A DNA stretch of 64,000 bases from Avena insularis (Eukaryota; Streptophyta; Magnoliopsida; Poales; Poaceae): positions 470,252,792-470,316,791 of the forward strand of contig CM042697.1 in the NCBI GenBank assembly GCA_023614405.1, given 5' to 3'. Position 1 is the stretch's first letter. The number at the start of each line of letters is the position of its first letter. The notes under the pieces were generated by a model. It was not told the DNA's origin and did no database searches. It saw nothing but the letters and a program-made list of their open reading frames with translations. A program made the translations under genes and the position numbers. This document shows, piece by piece, positions 21,738 through 31,836 of this stretch.

Positions 21738-22633
21738 AAATGCACCATTCTCATGGTAAATAAAGGATTGCTGAGATGCTCATTGTCTGTTGCCTTGTCA
21801 TTTTGATATGGGATAGCTCCTGTGTCATGGGGCAAGGGGTACCCCGTTGGCGGTTCTCTATGATACACATATACTTGCAGTGACAAGAACTTACCGGTAA
21901 CTAAAGTTGAGTAGCATGAGGAACGGCCCTCGTACTCAAGGGACATGAGATTGCCAACTTATGATTTGCAAGCATATACTCCACATTTGTTCACTTTAAC
22001 CTTAATCACCTCAATATGCTTATGGTAGGGTCAATGAGAGCTCAAAGCTAGTAAGTACCATAATATTTTGGAAGCTCTTTATGAAACTTGAAATCCCTGC
22101 TTCCCTCTGCGAAGGGCCTTTCTTTTACTTCTTAGTTGAGTCAGTAAACCTATTCCTTTCTATCTCTAGCAAGCATTTGAGTTGTTGTGTTTCAATCATT
22201 CATATAATGATTTATTCAATCATGTTTCCTATCTTCCTTGTTTTGCACATTGCTCTTATCTGAATGAATATTACTTTGAAAGCTATCATTGTGAAAAGCC
22301 TTTATGTTTGAGCAAAAGGACTCATGTTATAAACTTCATTACAAAATCTTTGCTTGAAAACTAAGTATGATTTGTCAACTGTTCTCTGACCCTAAACAAA
22401 GTTTGCCATTACCAATTATGATTTGTCTTTATGCATCTTTATTGTGACTCCAATACTTGCTGCAAGTTAAGTTATATAATGGCGAGTTGTTTTCTATTAT
22501 GATCTATGTAGTGGTGAATGTGATGCTTCTTGTCCGTATTATTTTTATCGACACTTCACTCCATAAACTTGTGGTCATGTTTACTGAGCTTAGTTTTTGC
22601 TTGGGGACATGCAAGGTCTAAACTTGGGGGAGT

Positions 22634-24103
22634 TGATATGTCCATTTTGCATCACTATTCTATATCATAATTTACTATTATTCATTGATATATTTCATAT
22701 TAAGAGGTGTTACTTATGTTATTTCATATATTTTTGCATGTTGGATGACTTTTGGAGGATGAACTGCCGGAGTCAGGATCCTGATGAAAAAAGCGGTGTC
22801 CATATGCAATATTCGCGAAGATCAGAAAATATCAGAAAATATATGGAAAATGCTATTTTTCCAAAAGACGAAGGAAGCCAGAAGGGGAGGCGGAGATGGG
22901 CCACAGGGGGCCCACACCACCCCCTGGCGTGGCCCTCCTAGGCCGCACCAGCAGGTGGTGTGGCCACCCTGGCCCACCTCCTGCGTCGCCCCTTCGCCTA
23001 TATCTTCTCTTCAAAACCCTAATACAAGGGGGAGCAACCACAGAAATATTCCGTCGCCTTTGCGAGGCGGAAACTACAGAGAGAGAAAGAGCTCTCCGGC
23101 AGGCAAATTTATGCCGGGGAAATTCCTTCCCGGAGAGGGGAGATCGTCGCCATCAACACCGTCATCAAGCTAGACTTCATCGGGATCATCATCATCCTCA
23201 CCACCATCTCCACTAGCACCATCATCACCACTCCGTACCGCTATAACAATTGGGTTGAATCTTGCATAGTTCTTAGGGGAAACTTTCCCGGTGTTGATTA
23301 CTTTTGTAATTGATGCTTTTGAGTGGAACCTTTGAATATTTTTTATGTTTATATTGTTATTCATCATTATATCATCTTTGATCTTGATCCATATGATGTC
23401 TCGTGAGTAGTTCGTTTAGTTCTTGAGGACATGGGAGAAGTCATGTTGTTAGTAGTGGAATTGTGTTGAAGTAATACTCAATGGTTTGATATTTAAGTTG
23501 TGGTGCTATTCTTCTAGTGGTGTCATGTGAACGTCGACTACATGATACTTCACCATTTATGGGGCTAGGGGAATGCATTGTGTATTTGGCTACTAATCGT
23601 GTGGTTGCCGGAGTGACAGAGACCTGAACCCCCGTTAGGAAACCTTTGCACACGAGAATATAGGATGTCAGAGTTTAATGCTGTGGTTAGGTTTTTATCT
23701 TAATTACTTTCTTGTAGTTGCGAATGCTTGCAAGGGGTTTAATCAAAAGTATATATTAGTCCAAGTAAGGTCGGTATATTAGCATAGGTTCACCCACACA
23801 ACACTTATCCAACCAAAGAAGATTATTCAACTATATGAAGCGAAAGCACTTGACAGTATTCCCATGTGTCCTAAAAAAACGTTTGGTCCTCATAAGTAAT
23901 ACAACCGGCTTGTCCTTTGCTGAAGAAAGGATTGGGCCACTCGCTGCAATTATTATTATTGTCTTTATTTACTTGCACTTTATTTCTTTGGTTAATCAAA
24001 AACCCCTAAAAATCCGTTTGCTATGTATTTACAGAGAATTTCTGATCCAAAACACTAGTCAACACCTTCTGCTCCTTGTTGGGATTGACACTCCCATTTA
24101 TCA
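22634..24103 (+). mobile_element. 3' LTR of the host Athila-like element
   Basis: The LTR starts TGATATGTCCATTTTGCATC after a polypurine-like AAACTTGGGGGAGT, and its second half matches 6020-6590. It ends early at ...CCCATTTATCA. The 5' copy continues another 40 bp or so to GGGTCATCA, so the last bases are lost here. A GC-rich leader block lies at 22890-23170. With 6020-6628 it brackets the host element. Confidence 0.82.
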
Positions 24104-25080
24104 GGGGAGTGGTTGTAGTTGGTGGCACATGGGCTGCAAAGGACAACACCAGAACTGAGAAAGAAAGCCTTCCATGTCTCCATCTGTAAAGCATCCTTCC
24201 ATCCCACCCACTTTATCCCTAGGACTCTTCCACAAACTGAATTTTCTATGCTGACCCCATCTGTATTTCATAGTTTTAGATTGCCGCCAACATTCAGCCC
24301 TTACTCCTTCCATCACTAATCTTGTTGTAGCGAGATTAGGATATTGTTGAACAAAATTAGCTAAAGGCTGAAATCCAACAAACCTACTGCTGCTCCTAGT
24401 TCCTTTCTCGAGAAATTTAGGACCATCTGTACCCTGTCGCAAAGCTTTAGGAGAGGGCTGCACAACTCCTGCTCCATCCTTGAGAAAGGGGAGGTCGCCG
24501 TGCAAGGTCTCCCTCGTTTTGGTCTCCTCAACTCAGCTCCCCGCATCCGCTCCACCTGTTGTGGTTGATGCTTGCGGCACGCGTTGAGGCTGTTCAGAGA
24601 AATGGTTTTTCGCTTCGTCCTGCTCCGCTGAATCAAGGTGCTCATCTGCTCTGTTCGAATCAATGGGAATAGGATCAAAGGAGCCTATGTAGAGGTTTCT
24701 GAAATCCCCAATCGAAGCCGATGGCGAGCCGGCCCGCTGCGCTCCTCTTCCGATCCCCTCTCTTGTTCTCCTTTCTCCTCCGCAACCCGTTGGCCTGCTT
24801 CGCCGCACGGCTCATCGGGGCCTCCATCTTCAAAGATCGCCAGGGTCAAACGCCGGGAGACTCCAAATCGAGACTCGATGTGTCGAGCTATCGGCGGGAA
24901 GTTCGAGGTCTCACCGAAGGAAGAAGTGGGTGAGGTGGAAGTGGAGGAGGCGAGCACCAACACGTGTTTCCTGGAGGGGGACCCTCGGGGTCTGCCATGG
25001 GGGGAGAAGAGGCCCCGTCATGAACATGACCTTGGGTCGCTACAGGAGAGAACATGTAAAGGGGCTTCATTATTATAATT
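24104..25080. other. Unassigned GC-rich gene-like sequence
   Basis: Between the host LTR and the F-box gene lies about 1 kb of higher-GC DNA with several overlapping frames of 60-146 codons on both strands and none convincing. The plus frame 24638-25078 and minus frames 24101-24505 and 24533-24808 have codon-like composition, but no motif I recognise and no continuity. It may be a decayed gene or a captured gene fragment. I assign no function. Confidence 0.4.
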
Positions 25081-25087
25081 AACTCTA

Positions 25088-25464
25088 GGGCGTTCGATTC
25101 CTAGAATAGGAAGCGTATGTTCTTTTCCAAAAGGATTCATATTTCCTAGATTTTAAAGCGATGCCAGGGGAAGACGACCGATAACCCGGAGACGCAGATT
25201 TGATCGGAGATCGAGCAGAACTAGGACTCCCCGCCAGTCGCCTGGGGGAGGACAGAAACCCTAAGTGGTACTTATCGGGGAATGTCTTAAGTGAGGAAAG
25301 CTACGAATACAAAGAAATAAATAAGAAAAATAAAATAGCGAAAAGATTTATGGAAAGATTCTACTAATTAATTAGGAATTTTACTACGTGGGGCGGTCGA
25401 TTCTTAGAATACAAAGCGTATGTTCTTTTCTAAAAGGAATCATATATTTTCTAGATTTTAAAGC
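25088..25464. repeat. Pair of 72-bp direct repeats around a 230-bp GC-rich insert
   Basis: The sequence at 25088-25159 (TTCGATTCCTAGAATAGGAA ... CCTAGATTTTAAAGC) returns with few changes at 25391-25464. Between them are about 110 bp of GC-rich DNA (CGGAGATCGAGCAGAACTAGG...) and an A-rich part. The layout suggests a local duplication upstream of the F-box gene. Confidence 0.75.
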
Positions 25465-25577
25465 ATATTATTGATCCAGTCCAACCTCTTCGAAAAAATC
25501 TTACGTTTTCATGTATACACAAGTAGACATTCATTCAATATCATGGTATGTGCCATCCAGGGACATAGTAGGAGTAC

Positions 25578-25586
25578 TATATATAT
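25578..25586 (+). promoter_or_regulatory. Candidate TATA box of the F-box gene
   Basis: TATATATAT lies about 245 bp before the ATG in otherwise mixed sequence. A start site near 25610 would give a 5' leader of about 220 bp, which is plausible. There is no experimental support. Confidence 0.4.
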
Positions 25587-25829
25587 GCATTTGACATTTC
25601 CAAGAACATCCCTGTCACGAACGAGGATCAACGACGGCACAGTACGAGATCAGGGGGAAAAAAAACTACTCCCTCCCCCCAAACCTAACTAACAATACCT
25701 GTATATCCAATCAATCTGCGTGCTTCTCGGGCGAGTTAGTTGCATCGATCTGTATATCCCTTGTTGACGCACGCGTTCCTCCTTACCTTACCATACGGGC
25801 GGCAGGGTTCACCCAAATTAAGATCTGAG

Positions 25830-27236
25830 ATGTGGAGGCCCAGACGACGATGCCGGGTCCTCCCCGACGAGATCATGTCGGACGAGATCTTCGCGCGTCT
25901 GCCGGCCAAGTCCGTGCTGGCGTGCCGCTGCCTGTCCCGCGCCTGGGCCGCCGCGCTGTCCTCCGAGGACTTCATCGACCTGTACCGCAGACTCCACGGT
26001 GGGCGCATGAAGATCCTCCGGCTGCACGACGAGCCAAGGACGACGTACACAGATCGGCACGGTTGTCCCGAGCCGCCCATGGACATCTCAGGCGAGTCTT
26101 TCGAGAGCTGCTTCGTCAAGGTGTTCATGGATGACCACTCTAGGGTTCCGATGCTAGTCACCACACAGTGCCGCGGCCTCGTCATCCTCGTGTTGTTCCC
26201 GATGGGTTTCACCTACGTGTGCAACCCGTCCACAGGCCAGAAGAGAGCGCTGCCGGGGGGCCGGAACGTGGACAGCGAGGTTTTGGATAGCTACGTGAGC
26301 CTAGGGCTCGGCTACGACGTGCGCGCCAGGAGACACAAGGTTGTGCGGATCTACTACAGAGGATTTGACGGCGAGGGGCGTCCGGCGCTTGCCGGGTGCG
26401 AGGTCTACATGCTCGGCGGCGGCGAGGAGGAGGACACGCATCAGTCGTCGTGGCGACCGGTCTGTGCAAAGCCACCGGGCTGGATGCAACCAGAAAAGAA
26501 CAGCGCCTTTGCGCAGGGCCATGTGTATTGGTTAGCCCACCGGAAGCGTGATCTCTACCATGGTCACTATGGATCCAAAGACACGTTTATCGCCTCATTT
26601 TCCATCTGTGAGGAGACCTTTGGGACGGTGCCGCCACCGCACGGCATGGACAGCGAGACTCTGCGTACACAGGGTTTGACGGAGCTCGATGGGAGACTAT
26701 GCCTCTTCTCCTGGGCCTTCCCCGACCATGGGCAACGGTACGACGTCTGGCTACTAAGCAGCACCAGCACCGTCGTCTGCTGGGATCTGTATTGCCGAAT
26801 TGATCTGGCCACGGCGTCGTTAGAGGTCAATAGGTTCATGGGGATTCCGTATGACAGTTACTACCCCAGAATTGGCCCTCTGGCCTTGATCGACGACGGG
26901 CGCCGCATCCTCCTCGCGGAAACCGACTTCCCGGACAAAATAGGCACATACACCCCATCCACAGGTGACATCGTCGAGAACATCCTGCAACCTCTACCTT
27001 TCGAGTCCACGCCCTTCCAGTTTGGAGCGTACGAGGAAAGCATCTCCACTATCGGAAGGCACGAATGCAAGGACATCATCCTCACCTCATCGCCGTCTAC
27101 GCAAGCCTTGTCATTCGTGCTACGTCTACTGCCGGAGCGCACCCTCCGAAGGCTTATGTGTGTCTGCAGAAGCTGGCGCACCGTGATCGCACTTGATCTT
27201 TCTGACGGAGGGCCGTTCCTCACATTAGGGAGATGA
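25830..27236 (+). CDS. F-box protein, intronless, 468 residues
   Basis: This is the only intact cellular gene in the window. F-box proteins recruit substrates to SCF (SKP1-cullin-F-box) ubiquitin ligases. The ATG at 25830 is the first in frame (MWRPRRRCRVLPDEIMSDEI). Residues 11-50 form an N-terminal F-box (LPDEIMSDEIFARLPAKSVL, then CRCLSRAWAAAL). Residues 110-400 resemble the repeated strands of an F-box-associated domain (GLVILVLFPMGFTYVCNPST, LGLGYDV, GHVYWLA). Near the C-terminus a second F-box-like core appears (LRLLPERTLRRLMCVCRSW, about residues 431-449). Composition is GC-rich, unlike the surrounding transposons, as usual for grass single-exon genes. The substrate is unknown. The frame is uninterrupted, so it may be expressed. 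Confidence 0.88.
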   Translation: MWRPRRRCRVLPDEIMSDEIFARLPAKSVLACRCLSRAWAAALSSEDFIDLYRRLHGGRMKILRLHDEPRTTYTDRHGCPEPPMDISGESFESCFVKVFMDDHSRVPMLVTTQCRGLVILVLFPMGFTYVCNPSTGQKRALPGGRNVDSEVLDSYVSLGLGYDVRARRHKVVRIYYRGFDGEGRPALAGCEVYMLGGGEEEDTHQSSWRPVCAKPPGWMQPEKNSAFAQGHVYWLAHRKRDLYHGHYGSKDTFIASFSICEETFGTVPPPHGMDSETLRTQGLTELDGRLCLFSWAFPDHGQRYDVWLLSSTSTVVCWDLYCRIDLATASLEVNRFMGIPYDSYYPRIGPLALIDDGRRILLAETDFPDKIGTYTPSTGDIVENILQPLPFESTPFQFGAYEESISTIGRHECKDIILTSSPSTQALSFVLRLLPERTLRRLMCVCRSWRTVIALDLSDGGPFLTLGR

Positions 27237-27547
27237 TGAAGAGAACCGTCAATGTTTGTCTAGCATCAGAAAATGCCAGCTGCTTGTGTTGTGTCGATGG
27301 CATGGGGCATATGTCCATTCTCATTGTTTTTTTATTCCAGTCAATTTGCCACTATTAATAATTGTTCTAGAAAAAAAGGTCCACGTGTTGCTCTCGTTGA
27401 GTTACAATTTCCAATATATTTCTTTTTTTATAAGAAGCTCTTTATTATATTATATTACTTAAAGAGTTATGAGCAGGTCTAGCTAGTCCCGAGCGCACCC
27501 TAAACAGACCCCACTTCCGGAAATCAAGATTTTGTCGGATTTTTTTT
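27237..27547 (+). other. 3' flank of the F-box gene
   Basis: The sequence turns AT-rich straight after the stop. TTAATAATTG near 27355 and TTTTTATAAGAAGC near 27425 could serve as 3'-end signals, but no canonical AATAAA is seen. The frames here (about 68 codons) overlap the presumed 3' untranslated region and are not believed. Confidence 0.5.
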
Positions 27548-28440
27548 GTTTGCCGAGTGTTTATAATCCGGATATCATACTGTTAACACCTAGCAAATAG
27601 GTCATTCACGGCAAAGTTTCCTATTTGCCGAGTGTCCATTGGAAAAATACTCGGCAAAAATGAACATACACGGTAAAATACTAAAAAACACTCAGTAAAA
27701 ATTGGATATACGGCAGCCGCCGCCAGTTTGCCGAGTGCCTTCAAATGTATACACAACAAAATTTTGCCGTCAAAGTTTCTGCTCCCCCGCACGATCCAAC
27801 ACGCCAAAAACCTAGGGTTTTGGTTAGGCCTTTGATGTGTATGTGAAAGGTTTGTTGTGTGTTTAACACAAAACACACGGCAAACACTATAGGAAAAAAT
27901 GGCGGCTTTGCCATGCGGCCTTGCACGGCAAAGAATCCTTTGGTGTGACCAGCCAGGGAGGAGCGCACGGCAAAAAAAGGCACGTACGGTAAAAGGCCCT
28001 AGGACTCACGCCAATGAAAAAGGGCACGACAAAAACCACAAAAAAAACGCTCGGCAAAGAAATAATCGCACGGCAAAGACAAGAAACGGCCTACGACAAA
28101 TAAACTACATGGCACACCATCACGTAGGGCCCACCATATCGGCGCAGTTGGCGGAGCCGTGGTCACGGCAAGGCTTTGCCGTGTGCCTCACCATTAGTCA
28201 TGACAAAGATTTAAAATACCAAATTTATTTTACGTCGCGAATTTTTTCCCGCCATTTATTTTTATAACGCGCGAAATTGGCCCGCCTGAATTAATCTATG
28301 TGGAAAAATCCTTCGCCGTGCGCCACACACGGCAAAGACTTTGTCGTTTGCCAACACACGACAAAGAACTTTTTTCTAAAAAAAATCCTTGATTTTGCCA
28401 CCATATTCTTTCAGCACATATTTCATCTCTAATATCACCA
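27548..28440. mobile_element. CACTA transposon terminal region with TTTGCCG/CGGCAAA motifs
   Basis: The motif CACGGCAAAG or its complement CTTTGCCGTG, with TTTGCCGAGTG variants, occurs about a dozen times on both strands (for example near 27607, 27622, 27727, 27925, 28070, 28169, 28330). Such dense inverted subterminal motifs are the hallmark of grass CACTA (En/Spm-like) elements, where transposase binds. Motifs lie on both sides of the terminus-like sequence at 27885, so two CACTA ends may be nested. No transposase frame is present. Confidence 0.75.
27885..27920 (+). other. Candidate CACTA terminal inverted repeat
   Basis: CACTATAGGAAAAAATGGCG opens with the CACTA signature and is followed at once by TTTGCC/GGCAAAG motifs, as at a CACTA left end. 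The matching end with TAGTG is not found in the window, presumably lost by the insertion at 30378 or deleted. Confidence 0.6.
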
Positions 28441-28450
28441 ATATTTCATC

Positions 28451-30377
28451 TATGGACACTTTCACACATATCCTAGATCCACATGCAAGTTTTGGTGAGT
28501 TTTCGGGCTCCCGGGGTCATTCTCCGGCGAAAACACCCATCTGTGGGCCCGGGAGGTCTACCCCCTAACTTTCTCCATAGGAGGTTCCACCAATGTACTT
28601 TTCACTGGTTTAGGTTTGTTTAGGCCATAGATACAAGGAAAACCAAGTTTAGGACCCTAAGGCACATTCTATCCCCCCCGGTATACGCGAGCAGGACATT
28701 TCCACCTAGAGTTCGAGGAATCTGCTAAGTGTTATCGCCCGAATGTGAAGAAGGTCACACCGGGGAACTATGTATTCCATCTATGGGTCTTCCACCACAC
28801 TTTCAAACATATCCTAGGTCCACATGCAAGTTTTCTAGGTCCACATGCAAGTTTTGGTTGGATTCCGGTGCTCCGGGGTCATTATCCACCGAAAACACCC
28901 GTCCATGGGCCCCTGGGAGGTCTACCCCTAGCTTTCCCCGCACGAGGTTCCACCAATATACTTTTTCATTGGTTTAGGTATGTTTAGGACATAGATACAA
29001 GGAAAACCAAGTTTGGGACCGTGTGGCATATTCTAGCCCCTGGTATACCCGCAGCGGGACATTTCCACCTAGAGTTTCAGGAATCTGCTAAGTGTTATCG
29101 CCCCGAATGTGAACAAGGTCACACTGGGGAGCTATGTATTCAATCTATGGGCATTACACACTTTCACACATATCCTAGGTCCGCGTTCATGTTTCCTAGG
29201 TCCACATGCAAGTTTTGGTGGGTTTCCGGGGCTCCGGGGGTCATTCTCTGGCAAAAACACATGTCTGTGGGCCCAGGAGGTTTGTCCCCTAGCTTTCTCC
29301 ACAAGAGGTTACACCAATGTACTTTTTAATGGGCTTAGGTTTGTTTAGGCCACAGATACAAGTAAAACCAAGTTTGTGACCGTGTGGAACATTCTAGCCA
29401 CCGATATGCCTGCAGCGAGACATTTCCACCTACAGGTCTAGGAATCTGCTAAGTGTTATCGCCCAAATGTGAGAAAGTCACATAAGTGAGCTATGTATTG
29501 AATCATTTGGTGAATTACACCTTCCACAACACTTTCACACAAATCCTAGGCACACATGAAAGTTTTGGTGGGTTTCCGGAGCTCTGGGTGTCATTCTCCG
29601 GCGAAAACACCCGTCTATGGGCCCAGGAGGTCTACCCCTAGCTTTCTCCGCACGAGGTTCCACCAATGTACTTTTTCATTGGTTTAGGTTTGTTTAGGCC
29701 ATAAATACAAGGAAAACCAAGTTTGGGACCGTGTGGCACATTCTAGCCCCCGGTATACCCGCAGCGGGACATTTCCACCTAGAGTTCCAGGAATCTGCTA
29801 AGTGTTATCGCCCGAATGTGAAGAAGATCACACGAGGAGAAATGCCTTGAACCATTAGACCTTACACCACATTTCAAACATATCCTAGGCCCACATGCAA
29901 GTTTCCTATGTCCACATGCAAGTTTTGGTTGGATTTCGGTGCTCCGGGGGTCATTCTACACCGAAAACAACCGTCTGTGGGCCCCGGGAGGTCTAGCCCC
30001 TAGATTTCTCCACATGGGGTTCTACCAATGCCCTTTTTCATTGGTTTAGGTTTGTTTATGCTATATATACAATGAAAACCAAGTTTGGGACCATGTGGCA
30101 CATTCCAGCCCCCGGTATACCACCAGTGGGACATTTTCACCTACAGGTCTAGGAATATGCTAAGTGTTATCGCCCGAATGTGAACATGGTCACATAGGGG
30201 AGCTATGTCTTGCAACATTTGGTGAATTACACCTTCCACAACTCTTTTACACATATCCTAGGTCCACATGCAAGTTTTGGTTGGATTCTGGCGCTCTAGG
30301 GGTCATTCTCCATCGAAAATACCCTTCTATGGGCCTTGGGGAGGTCTACCCCTAGCTTTCCCGACACAAGGTTACAC
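28451..30377. repeat. Tandem array of about five 350-363 bp units
   Basis: The landmark TCTGCTAAGTGTTATCGCC recurs at about 28721, 29084, 29445, 29794 and 30156, giving periods of 363, 361, 349 and 362 bp. Each unit also has ATCCTAGGTCCACATGCAAG, GTCATTCTCCGGCGAAAACA and TTCCACCAATGTAC-like stretches. Some units carry an internal duplication of the ACATGCAAGTTTT segment. The array sits inside the CACTA-derived region and is cut by the LTR starting at 30378. Frames up to 102 codons in it are repeat artefacts. Confidence 0.88.
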
Positions 30378-31747
30378 TGATACGTCCAAAACGTATCTAC
30401 TTTCTCGAACATTTTGCTATTGTTTCTCCTCTAAACTTATGTGATTTGGATGCAACTAACACAGACTGATGCTGTTTTCAGCAGAATTACTTTGGTGTCT
30501 TGTTTTTGTGCAGAAAATGAACTATCAGGAAAAATACCGTAAAATATGCCAAAAATTATATTTCACCAGAAGATCCACGGAGCCAGAAAGGGAGACGAAG
30601 AGGGAGCCTAGGGGCCCCATACCCACCCAAGGTGCGGGCCCACCACTGGCCATGCCTGGAGGGGGTGTAGCCGCCCCAGGCACCCCCTCGGCCTCCCTCT
30701 GCGCCTATAAGTTGCCTTTCGACCTAAAAACCGAGGGGGTTCGATAGTTTTCCAGAAGAGTTCTGCTCCACCGCCGCCACCAGAAACCAAGATTCGGATC
30801 CAGAAACTCCGTTCTGGCACCCTGTCGGGAGAGGGGATTTGGAGAGGATCATCGCCATCGTCATCACCAACGCATCTCCATCAACCACCGATGTTTCCCT
30901 CATCCATGAGTGAGTAATCCCCCACGGTAGGCTTGGGGATGGTAGGGTTTGGATGAGTTCTATCATGTAATCGAATAAGATTGTTAGGGCATAGTGCCTA
31001 GTATCTCTTGTGCTATTTGACTTTGTTGCAACTTGTTGTGCTTAATGCTTGTCACTAGGCCCGAGTGCCATGATCTCAGATCTAAACTTATTATTGAATC
31101 ATTATGAGAGTATTGTTTATGATCTTATCTGCAAGTTGTGTACACATATCATTGTCCAGATCCAAAGTCCCCAAAGTGACAATAATTGGGACAACCGGAG
31201 GGGATGGCTGTGGTGTGAGGATACCATGTGTTCACGGAGTGTTAATGCTTTGCTCCGGTGCTCTATTAAAAGGAGCACCTGAATTGCCAGTAGTTTCCTA
31301 GAGGCCCCGCTGCCACGGGCTGGCTGGACAGAAGATGTTGTGCAAGTTCTCATTGCGAGCACGTATGACTATATTTGGAGCACATGCCTAGGATTTTTTA
31401 GTACTTGGATGCTTGTTATTATTTATCTGCAATGCCCTAGATCTTGAAGTTACATGTTTAACTCGTCCATGCAACACCCGTCCATCCATCCCTATGCCTA
31501 CCGCACTCGAATCCCATTGTTCACTATTAATGTTACTATTACTCTTGTTTCACTCTTGTTGTTGCTACTACCAAACTGTTGCTACTAATAAACTTCTATG
31601 AGCAAGAACTATTTCCAGGTGCAGCTGAACTGACAACTCAGTTGTTAAGGCTTGCAAGTATTCTTTGGCTCCCCTTGTGTCGAATCAATAAATTGGGTAA
31701 TACTACCCGCGAAGACCGTTGCAATCCCCTACACTTTTGGGTCATCA
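30378..31747 (+). mobile_element. 5' LTR of Athila-like element B
   Basis: It starts TGATACGTCCAAAACGTATC and ends TTGGGTCATCA, 1,370 bp with TG...CA ends. The start sits inside the tandem array (preceded by TACAC). The end wording and the primer site 11 bp later match the host element at 6628-6657, so B is of the same broad Athila type. The 3' LTR is not in the window. A GC-rich leader block lies at 30590-30870. Confidence 0.85.
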
Positions 31748-31758
31748 AGACTATTTTC

Positions 31759-31776
31759 TGGCGCCGTTGCTGGGGA
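31759..31776 (+). other. Primer-binding site, tRNA-Asp type, element B
   Basis: TGGCGCCGTTGCTGGGGA differs from the intact site at 6640 by one C-to-T change and has the same 11-bp spacing from the LTR. Confidence 0.82.
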
Positions 31777-31836
31777 GCATAGCTTTATTTGTAAGTTCAC
31801 TTGGATCTATTATTGTTCACTGCTACTCCTTTCATC

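Larger units (their letters stand above)
19963..22633 (+). mobile_element. 3' internal region of the host Athila-like element
   Basis: Host sequence resumes with CAGTGGTGTAGGCC. It contains one coiled-coil frame (20130-20591), then about 2 kb of non-coding spacer with AAGCTTGGGGGAGTGCC near 20630, a GA microsatellite and the polypurine-like AAACTTGGGGGAG just before the 3' LTR at 22634. This order is typical of Athila/Sabrina-like grass elements. No other open frame in the spacer looks real. Confidence 0.75.

Noticed and set aside
21602..21946. 114-codon minus frame with a serine-leucine run
   Set aside because: Product of the GA microsatellite at 21690-21737.
24721..24933. Frame starting MASRPAALLFRSPLL, which looks like a transit or signal peptide
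   Set aside because: It is 70 codons, overlaps frames on the other strand, lacks a domain downstream and has no clear promoter.
25740..25829. Upstream extension of the F-box protein by 30 codons
   Set aside because: It would start with TTG at 25740. The first ATG in frame is 25830, right before the F-box.
26209..27223. Antisense frames of 73-120 codons opposite the F-box gene
   Set aside because: They are shadows of GC-rich coding sequence and have no features of their own.
28729..29348. Frames of 79-102 codons in the 360-bp tandem array
   Set aside because: Same frame repeated by the tandem units, with shifts between copies and no known domain.
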